The notes beneath the pieces are model-generated. The model made no database searches. It was not told the origin of the DNA and worked only from the letters and a program-made list of their open reading frames with translations. Positions 6,871 through 14,329 of a stretch of DNA of 18,472 nt are shown piece by piece; position 1 is the stretch's first letter; each line of letters starts with the position of its first letter. The DNA comes from DASRGL01 sp035651115 (GTDB taxonomy: Bacteria; Armatimonadota; Chthonomonadetes; Chthonomonadales; Chthonomonadaceae), in NCBI GenBank assembly GCA_035651115.1, contig DASRGL010000012.1, positions 1 to 18,472 on the forward strand, written 5' to 3'. The position numbers were made by a program, and so were the translations under genes.

Positions 6871-7702
6871 AACTCTTCCCGGCGGTTTGGAGTTCCCGGC
6901 GGGCGGGCGCGGGCGAGTCTGCCGGGTCGGGAACGAGACGGAAGATGCCGATCTCGGCAGGGCAGTTGTAGCGGAAGGGCTTGCCGGTCACGCCCAGGCC
7001 GCGATTGACATAGAGCCGCGTCCGTCCGTTCGCATACCATCCCGCGACCTGCTTACAGCGCAGATGCAGCCAGCAGACGATCTGCGGCGTCAGCAGGGGC
7101 AGAACGATCTGTCCGCCGTGCGTGTGGCCGGAGAGGATGACCACGTCCCGGTCGCCGATCCGCTCGATGAGGCGCGGGTTGTGGGAAAGCACAAGAGTCG
7201 TGGCGTCGTCGGGAAGCCCGGCGAACGTGCGCGGGATGTCCGGCTCGCCTTCGTAGAGGTCATCCACGCCCGCCAGCCAGAGGCCCGATTCCAGGCGGAC
7301 GTTCTCGTTGTCGAGCAACTGCACGCCCGCCTTTTCCAGCATCCGGCGCGTCCCGACGATGCCGCGCCGGTGGTCGTGGTTGCCGAAGCAGCCGAAGACG
7401 CCGCGTTTCGCCTGAAAGCGCCGCAGTAGTTCCGCCATCGGGTAGCTCTGGATGGAAGGATGGTCGTCTATGTAGTCGCCGGTCAGCAGAAGCCAGTCGG
7501 GCTGTTCGGCGTTGACAAGGGTGATCGCCGCTTCATAGACCGGTTCGAGACGGGCAAACCCGCCGTGCAGATCGGTCAGATGTACGAGTGTCGCGCCGTG
7601 CAGCGATTCCGGCAGGCCGCGCATCGGCACGTCCTGCCGGGAGATTTCGACGAGATAGGGCCGGGATCGTCCAATATCTATCGGGACGAGGCTAGAACTC
7701 AC
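6869..7702 (-). CDS. Metallophosphoesterase, YkuE/YaeI-like
   Basis: 277 residues. The dinuclear-metal phosphoesterase motifs occur in order: LTDLHGG (D44, H46), LTGDYID (D76), GNHDHRRG (N108, H109), LSHNP (H175) and SGHTHGGQ (H194, H196). This is the order of the calcineurin-like YkuE/YaeI group, some of which act on lipid-linked substrates such as UDP-2,3-diacylglucosamine or other phosphoesters. The usual N-terminal membrane helix is absent, so it should be soluble. GTG at 7702 is chosen because AGGAG lies 11 bases upstream; a TTG at 7723 has no such site. It starts 31 bases past the stop of the preceding gene and is probably in the kinase transcript. Its stop codon overlaps the edge of repeat R1. 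Confidence 0.88.
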   Translation of the reverse strand: MSSSLVPIDIGRSRPYLVEISRQDVPMRGLPESLHGATLVHLTDLHGGFARLEPVYEAAITLVNAEQPDWLLLTGDYIDDHPSIQSYPMAELLRRFQAKRGVFGCFGNHDHRRGIVGTRRMLEKAGVQLLDNENVRLESGLWLAGVDDLYEGEPDIPRTFAGLPDDATTLVLSHNPRLIERIGDRDVVILSGHTHGGQIVLPLLTPQIVCWLHLRCKQVAGWYANGRTRLYVNRGLGVTGKPFRYNCPAEIGIFRLVPDPADSPAPARRELQTAGKS

Positions 7703-7733
7703 TTGCGGGCTTTCTCCTGTCAAAACGCGGCGC

Positions 7734-8768
7734 TCAGCGGCGTGCCTGCGCCTGCGGCTGCCGCGTGGCGGTCACCATCTCCATCGCCGCGTCTATCGTG
7801 CGGCGGACGAGGGCGCGGGCGAACGGCACCTGGGCCACAGGCATATTATCGGCCAGCGTGAGCGCCTGATAGAGCGCGATGCGCGCGGCCTCCTCTTTAT
7901 CGCGACGCCGGAGGACATCGGCGGACTCTTCCAGGCGGCGGCGATAGCGATCTCGCGTCTCCGGCGGCATCAGCGCCTCCACCGCCTCGGCGACGATCCG
8001 TTCGCGCCGCTCCTGCTTGGCCGAGTCGGGCAGCACGATGGTTCCCGTCTCGATCTGCTCCCAGGATTCGAGCCAGGGAACGACATCGCGCACGGCGAAA
8101 AACCACGGCGTGAACCAGGGCAGGGCGAACAGGGCGTCCGGGTCGTGCGAGAAGGAGAGATCTGCGCGCACGGTCTCGGCGGGGAGATGCGCGTAAATCG
8201 GCGGGGCCTCCCAATCCTCGCGCGGCGTTCCGACACGCGGATACCAGTCCAGGAACCCTTCCGGCGTCGCATGGCCCAATCGCTGATTGATGGCGCGGGC
8301 CTCCCGCAGCAGATAGCGCGCATAGTCGCTTTCGATCTCCGCGATCGCCAGGCCGCCGTCCAGTTGCTTCTCGAAGCGTTCGAGGGCTTCGGCTACCTCC
8401 CGCCGGGACATCCGCCTTGCCGCGAAGTCTCTGATCCCTTCCTCGTCGTTCGTGAGAATCTGCGCCAGCGTGGGAGAGCCGCCATCGGGATCGGGCAGCA
8501 GGAGGATCAGCAGGCGATTGCCCGCGCCGTCGTAGGCGCTGGCGAAGGCGCGCAGCGTATCCGGGGGAGTTGTTGCCGGTTCCGCAGGACGCGCTGCCGG
8601 GGCGCGCTCCTCCGGCACGACGCCCGCCAGACTCAGCCGATAGAGGGCGCGGCGCGCGGCCTTGCGCATCTCCTTGTCCGTCGTCGTCTCCGCCAGGTCG
8701 CGCAGGCGTGTCGCCGCTTCCGTCGTTCCCGCCGCCAGTAGCTTCTCGATGCTCTCCTGCTCGGTCAT
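7734..8768 (-). CDS. Unrecognised helical protein downstream of the kinase
   Basis: 344 residues with no family I can name. Residues 1-50 form paired helices (IEKLLAAG, AATRLRDLAE, RKAARRALYRLSLAG) that look like one HEAT-type unit. A Pro/Ala linker follows (about 52-70). Then comes a mixed region with strands (RLLILLLPDPDGG) and long charged helices. An aromatic patch, ALPWFTPWFFAVRDVVPWLESW, spans about 215-236. The C-terminus is helical and Arg-rich. There is no signal peptide or membrane segment. ATG at 8768 has AAGG 5 bases upstream, 35 bases past the kinase stop, so it is very likely co-transcribed with the kinase. It may be a scaffold or a target of phosphorylation, but that is only inferred from position. 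Confidence 0.7.
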   Translation of the reverse strand: MTEQESIEKLLAAGTTEAATRLRDLAETTTDKEMRKAARRALYRLSLAGVVPEERAPAARPAEPATTPPDTLRAFASAYDGAGNRLLILLLPDPDGGSPTLAQILTNDEEGIRDFAARRMSRREVAEALERFEKQLDGGLAIAEIESDYARYLLREARAINQRLGHATPEGFLDWYPRVGTPREDWEAPPIYAHLPAETVRADLSFSHDPDALFALPWFTPWFFAVRDVVPWLESWEQIETGTIVLPDSAKQERRERIVAEAVEALMPPETRDRYRRRLEESADVLRRRDKEEAARIALYQALTLADNMPVAQVPFARALVRRTIDAAMEMVTATRQPQAQARR

Positions 8769-8803
8769 CTGCACCTTCCCTGGTGGCCCCTCTTCCTGGG
8801 GGC

Positions 8804-10711
8804 TTAACCTCCGTCGAAATTCGGCGTGGTCTGCACCTGCTCTATACGCTGCATGGCGGCGTCGCGTTCCGGCGTGCCGGGCGCTTTCCCGACCGCCTCC
8901 TGCCATTTCCGCCGCGCGCCACCGGTATCGCCCCGCTGATACAGCGCGTCGCCCTCTTCGATCAACTGCCGCGCGGCGGCCCGCCGATCCTCCAGAAACT
9001 GCTGCGAATCCTGCCCGCTCGCGTCACCGGTCACCGAGAGGGGCGTGAGCGAGGCCGGAGTCTCTGCGGTCCCGGCGCTGTTGCGGGCGGCGGCGCGCTC
9101 CTCGCGCGCCCTGCCGGTCTCTCCCAGCCGCTCCAGCGCGTCCGCCAGGCCGCTATGCGCCACCTGATTGTCCGGCGCGATGGCGAGCGCCTTCCCGTAG
9201 TAGGTCTTCGCCTCCGTCCAGTCGCCGTTGGCGGCAGCGGCGCGCGCCAACTGGTTGTAGCTGGCAGCGAGATTGAAGACGACCTTCTCTCGCTCAGCGA
9301 GGCGCGGATTGGCGTCCAGGGCTTTCTCGAACCATCCGACGGCGGCGGCAAAATCGCCGGTGTTGTAGGCGGCCACGCCTTTGCCCATCAGTTCGGCGAT
9401 ATACTGCGTGCTGGCGCTGCGCCGGAACTGCTCATAGCTGCGCAGAAACGCGATGACGCCCCCGGCGATGCCCCCTCCAAGCAGGATGCCGACCAGGATC
9501 GTGAGGAGGACGGTGCGCGCTCCCGGCGACAGCGTGAACGCGGGCGCAGGGCGAGCAAACGGCGGCGATCCATAGGGATAGGCTCCGTTCGGCGGGGCCA
9601 TCGGCGGCGGCATAGCGGCGGGATATGGCGCGGGCGGCGCAGGCGCGGCGCTGCCTCCCGCGCCGGGGCTGTTCCAGCGCCAGGGAAGCGGGGCGTTGGG
9701 ATCGCCGGGAGGCGGAGCCTGCGCGGGCAGGGACACATAGCCGCCCGAAGCGCCGCCGCTATAGCCGCCTCCTATCGGCCCGCTCAGCCCTCCGCCAGCC
9801 GCGCCGGGCATCGGGAACGGCGGCGGCACGGGAACGCCGGTTCCATGATAGCCGAAACCGGCGCTGGAGCCGGTGACGCTCGGCGGCATAAAGGTGACGG
9901 GCCGCAGTTCCGCCTCCATCAGTTCCCGCTTCATCTGCTCGGCGGAAGCGTAGCGCCCGTTCGGGTCTTTGGCAAGCGCCCGCAGGATGACCTGCTCGAT
10001 GGCGGGTGGAATGCCGGTCATCGGGCCGGGAGTCGCGTGCATGATGGCGTAGGTGATGCTTACGACGCTGTCGCCGGTAAAGGGCTTGCGCCCGGTGAGC
10101 ATCTCGTACAGCACGACGGCCAGGGAGAACAGGTCGGTGCGGTAGTCTATCTCGCGCCCGACGATCTGTTCCGGCGACATATAGCTCGGCGTGCCGAAGA
10201 CCTGTCCATCGCCGGTCAGCGCGACCTCTTCGGTCAGGCGCGCGATGCCGAAGTCGGTCAGCTTGACCTGCCCTCCCGGCAGAATATGGATGTTGTCCGG
10301 CTTGATGTCGCGATGAATGACGCGGTTGGCGTGGGCGTAGCCGAGCGCGTCGAGGACCTGACCGGCGATCTGGAGCGCCTCTTTGAGCGGCAGCGCGCCC
10401 TGCAACTGCATCTTATCGCGGAGCGTCTGGCCTTCCAGAAACTCCATGGCGATGAAGTGCCTGCCGTTGTCCTCGCCGAAATCGAAGACGGAGACGATGT
10501 TGGGGTGGCTGAGGCGTCCGGCAGCGCGGGCTTCCCGATTGAATCGCTCGATGCGTTCACGGCGGGCCTGCCCGGTCAGACTCGGCGCGATGTTCAGCTC
10601 TTTGAGCGCGATTCGACGGCCCAGCGTCGTATCCACCGCCTCATAGACGATGTCGTTGCTGCGCGCGATCTCCCGCACGATCCGATATTTGCCTTTGATT
10701 GCCTCGATCAA
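8804..10711 (-). CDS. Membrane Ser/Thr protein kinase with TPR tail
   Basis: 635 residues. The kinase domain is about 8-265: K37 in IALKEL, E60 in the C-helix, HRDIKPDN (133-140, catalytic D135), DFG (153-155), SPE (179-181) and R253. The ATP loop is odd: REIARSNDIVYEA has no G-x-G-x-x-G glycines. A Gly/Pro-rich linker (about 280-395) leads to one transmembrane helix at about 400-423 and a TPR-rich region (about 440-600). The kinase is therefore cytoplasmic, with a large tail on the other side. No PASTA repeats are present. TTG at 10711 is the only usable start: the frame upstream reaches a TAA with no ATG or GTG, and GGAG lies 11 bases before it. Two PP2C genes lie just upstream. Confidence 0.92.
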   Translation of the reverse strand: MIEAIKGKYRIVREIARSNDIVYEAVDTTLGRRIALKELNIAPSLTGQARRERIERFNREARAAGRLSHPNIVSVFDFGEDNGRHFIAMEFLEGQTLRDKMQLQGALPLKEALQIAGQVLDALGYAHANRVIHRDIKPDNIHILPGGQVKLTDFGIARLTEEVALTGDGQVFGTPSYMSPEQIVGREIDYRTDLFSLAVVLYEMLTGRKPFTGDSVVSITYAIMHATPGPMTGIPPAIEQVILRALAKDPNGRYASAEQMKRELMEAELRPVTFMPPSVTGSSAGFGYHGTGVPVPPPFPMPGAAGGGLSGPIGGGYSGGASGGYVSLPAQAPPPGDPNAPLPWRWNSPGAGGSAAPAPPAPYPAAMPPPMAPPNGAYPYGSPPFARPAPAFTLSPGARTVLLTILVGILLGGGIAGGVIAFLRSYEQFRRSASTQYIAELMGKGVAAYNTGDFAAAVGWFEKALDANPRLAEREKVVFNLAASYNQLARAAAANGDWTEAKTYYGKALAIAPDNQVAHSGLADALERLGETGRAREERAAARNSAGTAETPASLTPLSVTGDASGQDSQQFLEDRRAAARQLIEEGDALYQRGDTGGARRKWQEAVGKAPGTPERDAAMQRIEQVQTTPNFDGG

Positions 10712-10739
10712 AAACCGGATGTCTCCGCAAGAAAGTAGC

Positions 10740-10768
10740 CGGGGAGGGCTTTATGGCCGCCCTCCCCG
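10740..10768 (-). promoter_or_regulatory. Hairpin in the 5' leader of the kinase gene
   Basis: CGGGGAGGGC at 10740-10749 pairs perfectly with 10759-10768 over a 9-base loop. It ends 28 bases before the kinase TTG start and lies downstream of a TATAAT box, so it should be in the mRNA leader. There is no U-tract after it. It may tune translation from the TTG start, stabilise the mRNA, or be a remnant of a repeat. Confidence 0.5.
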
Positions 10769-10788
10769 CTGTCACGGACATACCAAGT

Positions 10789-10794
10789 ATTATA
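10789..10794 (-). promoter_or_regulatory. -10 box of a likely kinase promoter
   Basis: The minus strand reads GCGTATAATACTTGG with a perfect TATAAT at 10789-10794. The hexamer 17 bases upstream (TGCATT) is a poor -35. Transcription would start near 10782, giving a leader of about 70 bases. The site lies between repeat R2 and the kinase start, so the kinase and its downstream genes may be expressed apart from the phosphatases. Confidence 0.45.
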
Positions 10795-10821
10795 CGCAGA
10801 ATCGGCCTGAGAATGCACCTC

Positions 10822-10971
10822 TGTCCTCTCCCCGTCCCCTCTCCTAAAGGAAAGGGGAGAGTCCGTCTTGAGAGCGTTCCCATCCCATCCCACTCGTACC
10901 CGACCGGAAGAGAGGGAAAAGCCGACGCGCTAGGCCCCCTTTCCTTTAGGAGAGGGGACGGGGAGAGGACA
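10822..10971. repeat. Palindromic element R2 with perfect 36-base arms
   Basis: The arm at 10822-10857 (starting TGTCCTCTCCCCGTCCCC) is the exact reverse complement of 10936-10971, with a 78-base spacer. Neither side extends further. The outer right edge touches the TGA stop of the PP2C gene (10972-10974) with no base between. The spacer has no coding signal. The C/T-rich arm type resembles dispersed intergenic repeats of many GC-rich genomes. Confidence 0.85.
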
Positions 10972-12078
10972 TCAGCGCCCGAAGAGCTTGCGCCACCCCG
11001 CGCGGGGACGCGGATCGCCAGCGGCCAGATTCGGGTTGGGCGCGATATAGTCTCCAGCAGCAGCAGCGGCAAGCGGCGGCGTCCCCGGTTCCATGACCAG
11101 CGCGTTGCCGGAAGGAGGCTGCGGGACAGTATTGATGACCGCCGCGCCGCCTTCCGAGGCTGCCTGCTGCGCGGAGGCAGGCGCAGACAGCGAGATCAGA
11201 TCGCGGATGGAAAGCACGATGACCGTGATATTGTCGCGTCCGCCGTTGGCATTGGCAAGTTCGACCAACTGGCGGGCCGCTTCCGAGGGCGAATGCCGGG
11301 TGGCGATGCGCGCGATCTCCTCGTCGTGGACATGCCCGGTAAGGCCGTCGGAACAGAGAACCCAGATGTCGCCGACTCGCGCCTGATCCTGGTAGAAATC
11401 CGGCTCGATGGTCGGGGCCGCGCCGATGGAGCGGGTGATCAGGTTGCGGAAAGGAGAGGATTCCGCCTCATAGCGCGAGAGGACGCCCGCGCGCACCTGC
11501 TCCTCGACCCAGGAGTGGTCGCGCGTGATCTGCCGGGCCATGTTGTCGCGGATGAGATAAGCGCGGCTGTCGCCCACCTGCGCGATGACGATCCGATCCT
11601 CGATGAACACCGCCGCCGTCAGCGTGCTGCCCATTCCGGCGCGCTCCGGGATCATCTGCGCCAGTTGGTAGACCTTGTCATTGGAGTCCACGATGGCATC
11701 CCGCAGCGCCGTCTCCACGTCGGGGGCCGGATGGTTGTAGTAGACCGAGATGAGATTCTTCAGCATCATCTCGCTGGCGATCTGCCCGGCCAGCGCGCCG
11801 CCGATGCCATCGCCGACGGCAAACAGACTGCCCCGCGCCGCCAGGATCGCGGGGACTTCCGGCTCATAAAAGTCGAACTTGTCCTCGTTGTTCTCCCGCA
11901 CCTGCCCCATATCGGTCTTGGCGGCGAACTTGAGGAGCGGCACGACGCGCGGCATCCGGGCCTCGTACTCGCGCCAGCCGCGCACCAGTTCGCTGCGCTG
12001 GAACTTGGCCGTCGTCTCCTGTTCGGAGGGACTGCCGCCGGAAACGGGCGTGCTGGAGTTCGCGTTGATGTCGCTCAT
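10972..12078 (-). CDS. PP2C-family Ser/Thr phosphatase 1
   Basis: 368 residues. The catalytic domain is about 49-292 with the metal ligands in NNEDKF (E65, D66), VGDGIGG (D90, G91), CSDGL (D244) and GGRDN (D282). GDSRAYLIRD (169-178) is the typical core strand. The N-terminal 45 residues are polar. The last 75 are Ala/Pro-rich and probably disordered, ending in RAGWRKLFGR. It is soluble, with no membrane segment. It should remove phosphate from targets of the kinase encoded next downstream. ATG at 12078 has GAGGA 7 bases upstream. It is clearly paralogous to the product at 12261-13166 (shared LLKFAAKTD, FAV-x-DG-x-GG, AGQIASE). A candidate promoter lies in the 182-base gap before it. Confidence 0.92.
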   Translation of the reverse strand: MSDINANSSTPVSGGSPSEQETTAKFQRSELVRGWREYEARMPRVVPLLKFAAKTDMGQVRENNEDKFDFYEPEVPAILAARGSLFAVGDGIGGALAGQIASEMMLKNLISVYYNHPAPDVETALRDAIVDSNDKVYQLAQMIPERAGMGSTLTAAVFIEDRIVIAQVGDSRAYLIRDNMARQITRDHSWVEEQVRAGVLSRYEAESSPFRNLITRSIGAAPTIEPDFYQDQARVGDIWVLCSDGLTGHVHDEEIARIATRHSPSEAARQLVELANANGGRDNITVIVLSIRDLISLSAPASAQQAASEGGAAVINTVPQPPSGNALVMEPGTPPLAAAAAGDYIAPNPNLAAGDPRPRAGWRKLFGR

Positions 12079-12209
12079 GCCGTAGTCCTCATAGTTTTTG
12101 CCGATGGGATCGCCGGTTTCAGGACTGCATAGCCGGACACGCCGAAAGCCTGGAGCGGATGGGGCAGCTTCCAGCGGGAGGAAGGTGCAACAAGTTCAAA
12201 CTCGGACAG

Positions 12210-12238
12210 ATTGTAGCACACGGCGTCACGGGAAGGAA
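12210..12238 (-). promoter_or_regulatory. Candidate promoter for PP2C phosphatase 1
   Basis: On the minus strand, TGTGCTACAAT has an extended -10 (TG-C-TACAAT, box 12210-12215). A weak TTCCTT sits at 12233-12238 with a 17-base spacer. The leader would be about 125 bases. No hairpin or coding signal is seen in the rest of the gap (12079-12260). Confidence 0.35.
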
Positions 12239-12260
12239 CGGCGGCGCGCTTTTTCCCGGC

Positions 12261-13166
12261 CTACGCGCTCAGAGGAGCCATTCCCCGCACCGCAATGACC
12301 ATCACCGTGATATTGTCGCGCCCGCCGTTGTCGCGCTGTTTTGCCATCGCAATCAGGTCACAGACGGCCTCGGCGGGAGCGCGCTCCAGGACGGTGCGCC
12401 GTATCTGTTCATCGCTGACATCGCCGACCAGTCCATCCGAGCAGAGAACCCACAGATCGCCGAGCTTGATCATCTCCACGTAGATGTCCGGCTCGACCGC
12501 CGGATGCGCGCCGATGCAGCGCGTCAGAAAGTTGCGCGGGACGGCCATCTGGATGCCCCGGCGCTTGTTCTCCTCGGCCAGCGAATGGTCGAGCGTGACC
12601 TGGCGTATCTGCTCGTCCCGGATAAGATAGGCGCGGCTGTCGCCCACCTGCGCGACATAGACCCGATTGCGCAGAAAGGCAGCGCAGGTCAGCGTCGCGC
12701 CCATGCCCTGCCACTCCGGGCGGATATTCTTGCCGTAGTCGTGTACCTTGCCATTGGCGACCAGCACCGCCGATTGCAGGGCCGTCTCCGCATCTATGGG
12801 GCTGCCGTCCAGCGTGCCGGAGTTATAGTAGTTGTAGTACGCCTCGATGAGCATACTCAGCGTCTGCTCGCTGGCGATCTGCCCGGCAGCCGCGCCGCCC
12901 ATGCCGTCCGACACGGCGAACAGGGAGCCGCGCGATCCTAAGATCGCGGGATCGTCCGGCTCATAGAACTCGAACTTGTCCTCATTGGTGTCGCGGAAGT
13001 TGCCGATGTCCGTCTTCGCGGCAAACTTGAGGAGCGGGCGCACGGCCAGTTCGCCTGAGTCTACGAACAGCCCGGCATCAATGAGCGCCTGCGTATTCAG
13101 TTTGCCCGTATCGTCAGACACTCCGTTGGCTCCCCATTCCGCATCGGCATCTGAACTGTGTTTCAT
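12261..13166 (-). CDS. PP2C-family Ser/Thr phosphatase 2
   Basis: 301 residues. The PP2C core runs from about residue 46 to the C-terminus, with NEDKF (E62, D63), VSDGMGG (D87, G88), GDSRAYLIRD, CSDGL and GGRDNITVMV, so all metal ligands are present. It lacks the long tail of the neighbouring paralog. It is soluble. It probably acts on the same phospho-signalling proteins, perhaps with different target preference through the polar N-terminal 45 residues. ATG at 13166 is chosen, but it has no visible ribosome site: the arm of repeat R3 ends 5 bases before it, and the first codons contain another copy of the arm core CACAGTTCAGA. A later start would still leave the catalytic domain intact. Confidence 0.9.
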   Translation of the reverse strand: MKHSSDADAEWGANGVSDDTGKLNTQALIDAGLFVDSGELAVRPLLKFAAKTDIGNFRDTNEDKFEFYEPDDPAILGSRGSLFAVSDGMGGAAAGQIASEQTLSMLIEAYYNYYNSGTLDGSPIDAETALQSAVLVANGKVHDYGKNIRPEWQGMGATLTCAAFLRNRVYVAQVGDSRAYLIRDEQIRQVTLDHSLAEENKRRGIQMAVPRNFLTRCIGAHPAVEPDIYVEMIKLGDLWVLCSDGLVGDVSDEQIRRTVLERAPAEAVCDLIAMAKQRDNGGRDNITVMVIAVRGMAPLSA

Positions 13167-13171
13167 GCGCC

Positions 13172-13267
13172 GTCTGAACTATGATTTATGGGATTAAAGG
13201 ACGGACTATGATTTGGCTCCGGCTCCATCCCAGTCCATCCCCTAATCCGACGAATCACAGTTCAGAC
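13172..13267. repeat. Palindromic element R3 (GTCTGAAC type)
   Basis: GTCTGAACTATGATT at 13172-13186 pairs with 13253-13267 at 14 of 15 positions. Inside is TATGGGATTAAAGGA and a second CTATGATTT. The type matches a widely dispersed GTCTGAAC...GTTCAGAC intergenic repeat that I know from several phyla (memory, not a search). The right arm contains the TGA stop of the FHA gene (13262-13264). The left arm ends 5 bases before the PP2C 2 start. Confidence 0.75.
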
Positions 13268-14329
13268 AGCCTGCTCACCCGCCTCCTGCGCCGGAGGCTC
13301 CTCCGGCGAACTTGCGGCTTCGGTCTCGGCAAGTTCCTCGGCCTCCTCCGGCACGAGCAGGCTGAAGCGATAGATGTTCTGGCCGATCTGCACCTCGTCG
13401 CCATCCAGCAGAAGCTGCCGCTCGTTGGGCGTCAGCCGCTCGCCGTTGATGGTCGTGCCGTTCGTGCTGCCCAGGTCGGTCAGATAGGTTCCCGTGTTGT
13501 CCGTGACGATCTCGGCATGGCGGCCGGAGATATAGGCGTCCTGCGGCAGCGCGATGGTGTTCGTGGAGCGGCGTCCGATGGTCATCGTGCCTTCATAGAT
13601 GGGAATGTCCGCCGCCGGGCCTTCGATCTTGGTCAGTATGGCGACTTTGGGGCCGCTCGGCGGAGGCGGAGGCGCGATCGCGGGCGCGGGCTGCATCTGC
13701 GTACGGTCTTCGGCGGGAACCGCCATCGTCGGCTCCGCCGCGCCCGCCGCCGGAACCGGCCCCTGGCCCGCGATCTCCAGCCGGACGCGCCAGTTGCCGA
13801 ATTTGAGCAGCGTGCCGTGCGCGACCGGAGTCGGCACGTTCGGGCCGGGCCGACGGTCGCCGATCTTTGTGCCGTTGCTGCTGCCCAGGTCTTCCACCGT
13901 GACGTTCTGCCCGTCCACGACGATGCGGGCATGAAGGCGGGAGACGGTTCCCTCATTCGTCAGGATGTCCGTTCCCTGCCGTCCGAGCGTGTTGACGCCC
14001 GAATGCAGCCGATAGCGGCGTCCGCTTTCGACATCCACCAGTTCGGCGGGCGGCGCTTCCTCGACGGGAACCTCGATAGGCCCTTCCGGCGCGGAGGCCA
14101 GCAGAAAGCCGCAGTCGCCGCAGTAGGTCTCGGTGGCGGGCGTCGCCGTCTTGCAGACGGGACAGGTCGTTGTCGCGCCAAGCTGCGTGCGATAGGCGTC
14201 GCCGTCCATGCCGCCTGCGGGCATCACCTGCGTCGGGCCGACCGCCGTTCCCGTTGGCGCGACCATCGTGCGCTCCGCTCCCGGCCCGCCGGTCGAAGTC
14301 ACCCTCTGCGTCGGGTCTGTGTTGCTCAT
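13262..14329 (-). CDS. Zinc-ribbon protein with two FHA domains
   Basis: 355 residues. Residues 1-55 are Thr/Gly/Pro-rich with TQ motifs at 7, 33 and 48. A zinc ribbon follows: C56-x2-C59 ... C70-x2-C73. FHA 1 spans about 104-185 (G116-R117, S130-R-x-H133, SSNGT with N152) and FHA 2 about 242-325 (G252-R253, S268-x2-H271, STNGT with N290). All core phosphothreonine-binding residues are present in both. A Pro-rich linker with EDRTQM (TQ at 210) joins them, and the acidic tail ends the protein. No membrane segment. It is a phospho-reader or adaptor, likely acting with the kinase and PP2C pair. Its ATG overlaps the VWA stop (ATGA), with AGGGG 8 bases upstream, so the two are translationally coupled. 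Confidence 0.9.
   Translation of the reverse strand: MSNTDPTQRVTSTGGPGAERTMVAPTGTAVGPTQVMPAGGMDGDAYRTQLGATTTCPVCKTATPATETYCGDCGFLLASAPEGPIEVPVEEAPPAELVDVESGRRYRLHSGVNTLGRQGTDILTNEGTVSRLHARIVVDGQNVTVEDLGSSNGTKIGDRRPGPNVPTPVAHGTLLKFGNWRVRLEIAGQGPVPAAGAAEPTMAVPAEDRTQMQPAPAIAPPPPPSGPKVAILTKIEGPAADIPIYEGTMTIGRRSTNTIALPQDAYISGRHAEIVTDNTGTYLTDLGSTNGTTINGERLTPNERQLLLDGDEVQIGQNIYRFSLLVPEEAEELAETEAASSPEEPPAQEAGEQAV

Noticed and set aside
6652..7008. Plus-strand peptide of the NHRGTETRRKHGEKQK type
   Set aside because: This is the translation of palindromic repeat R1, a frequent source of spurious proteins.
8570..10738. 722-codon plus-strand open frame opposite the kinase
   Set aside because: The minus strand has an unmistakable kinase with ordered motifs. 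The plus-strand product is low-complexity and matches nothing.
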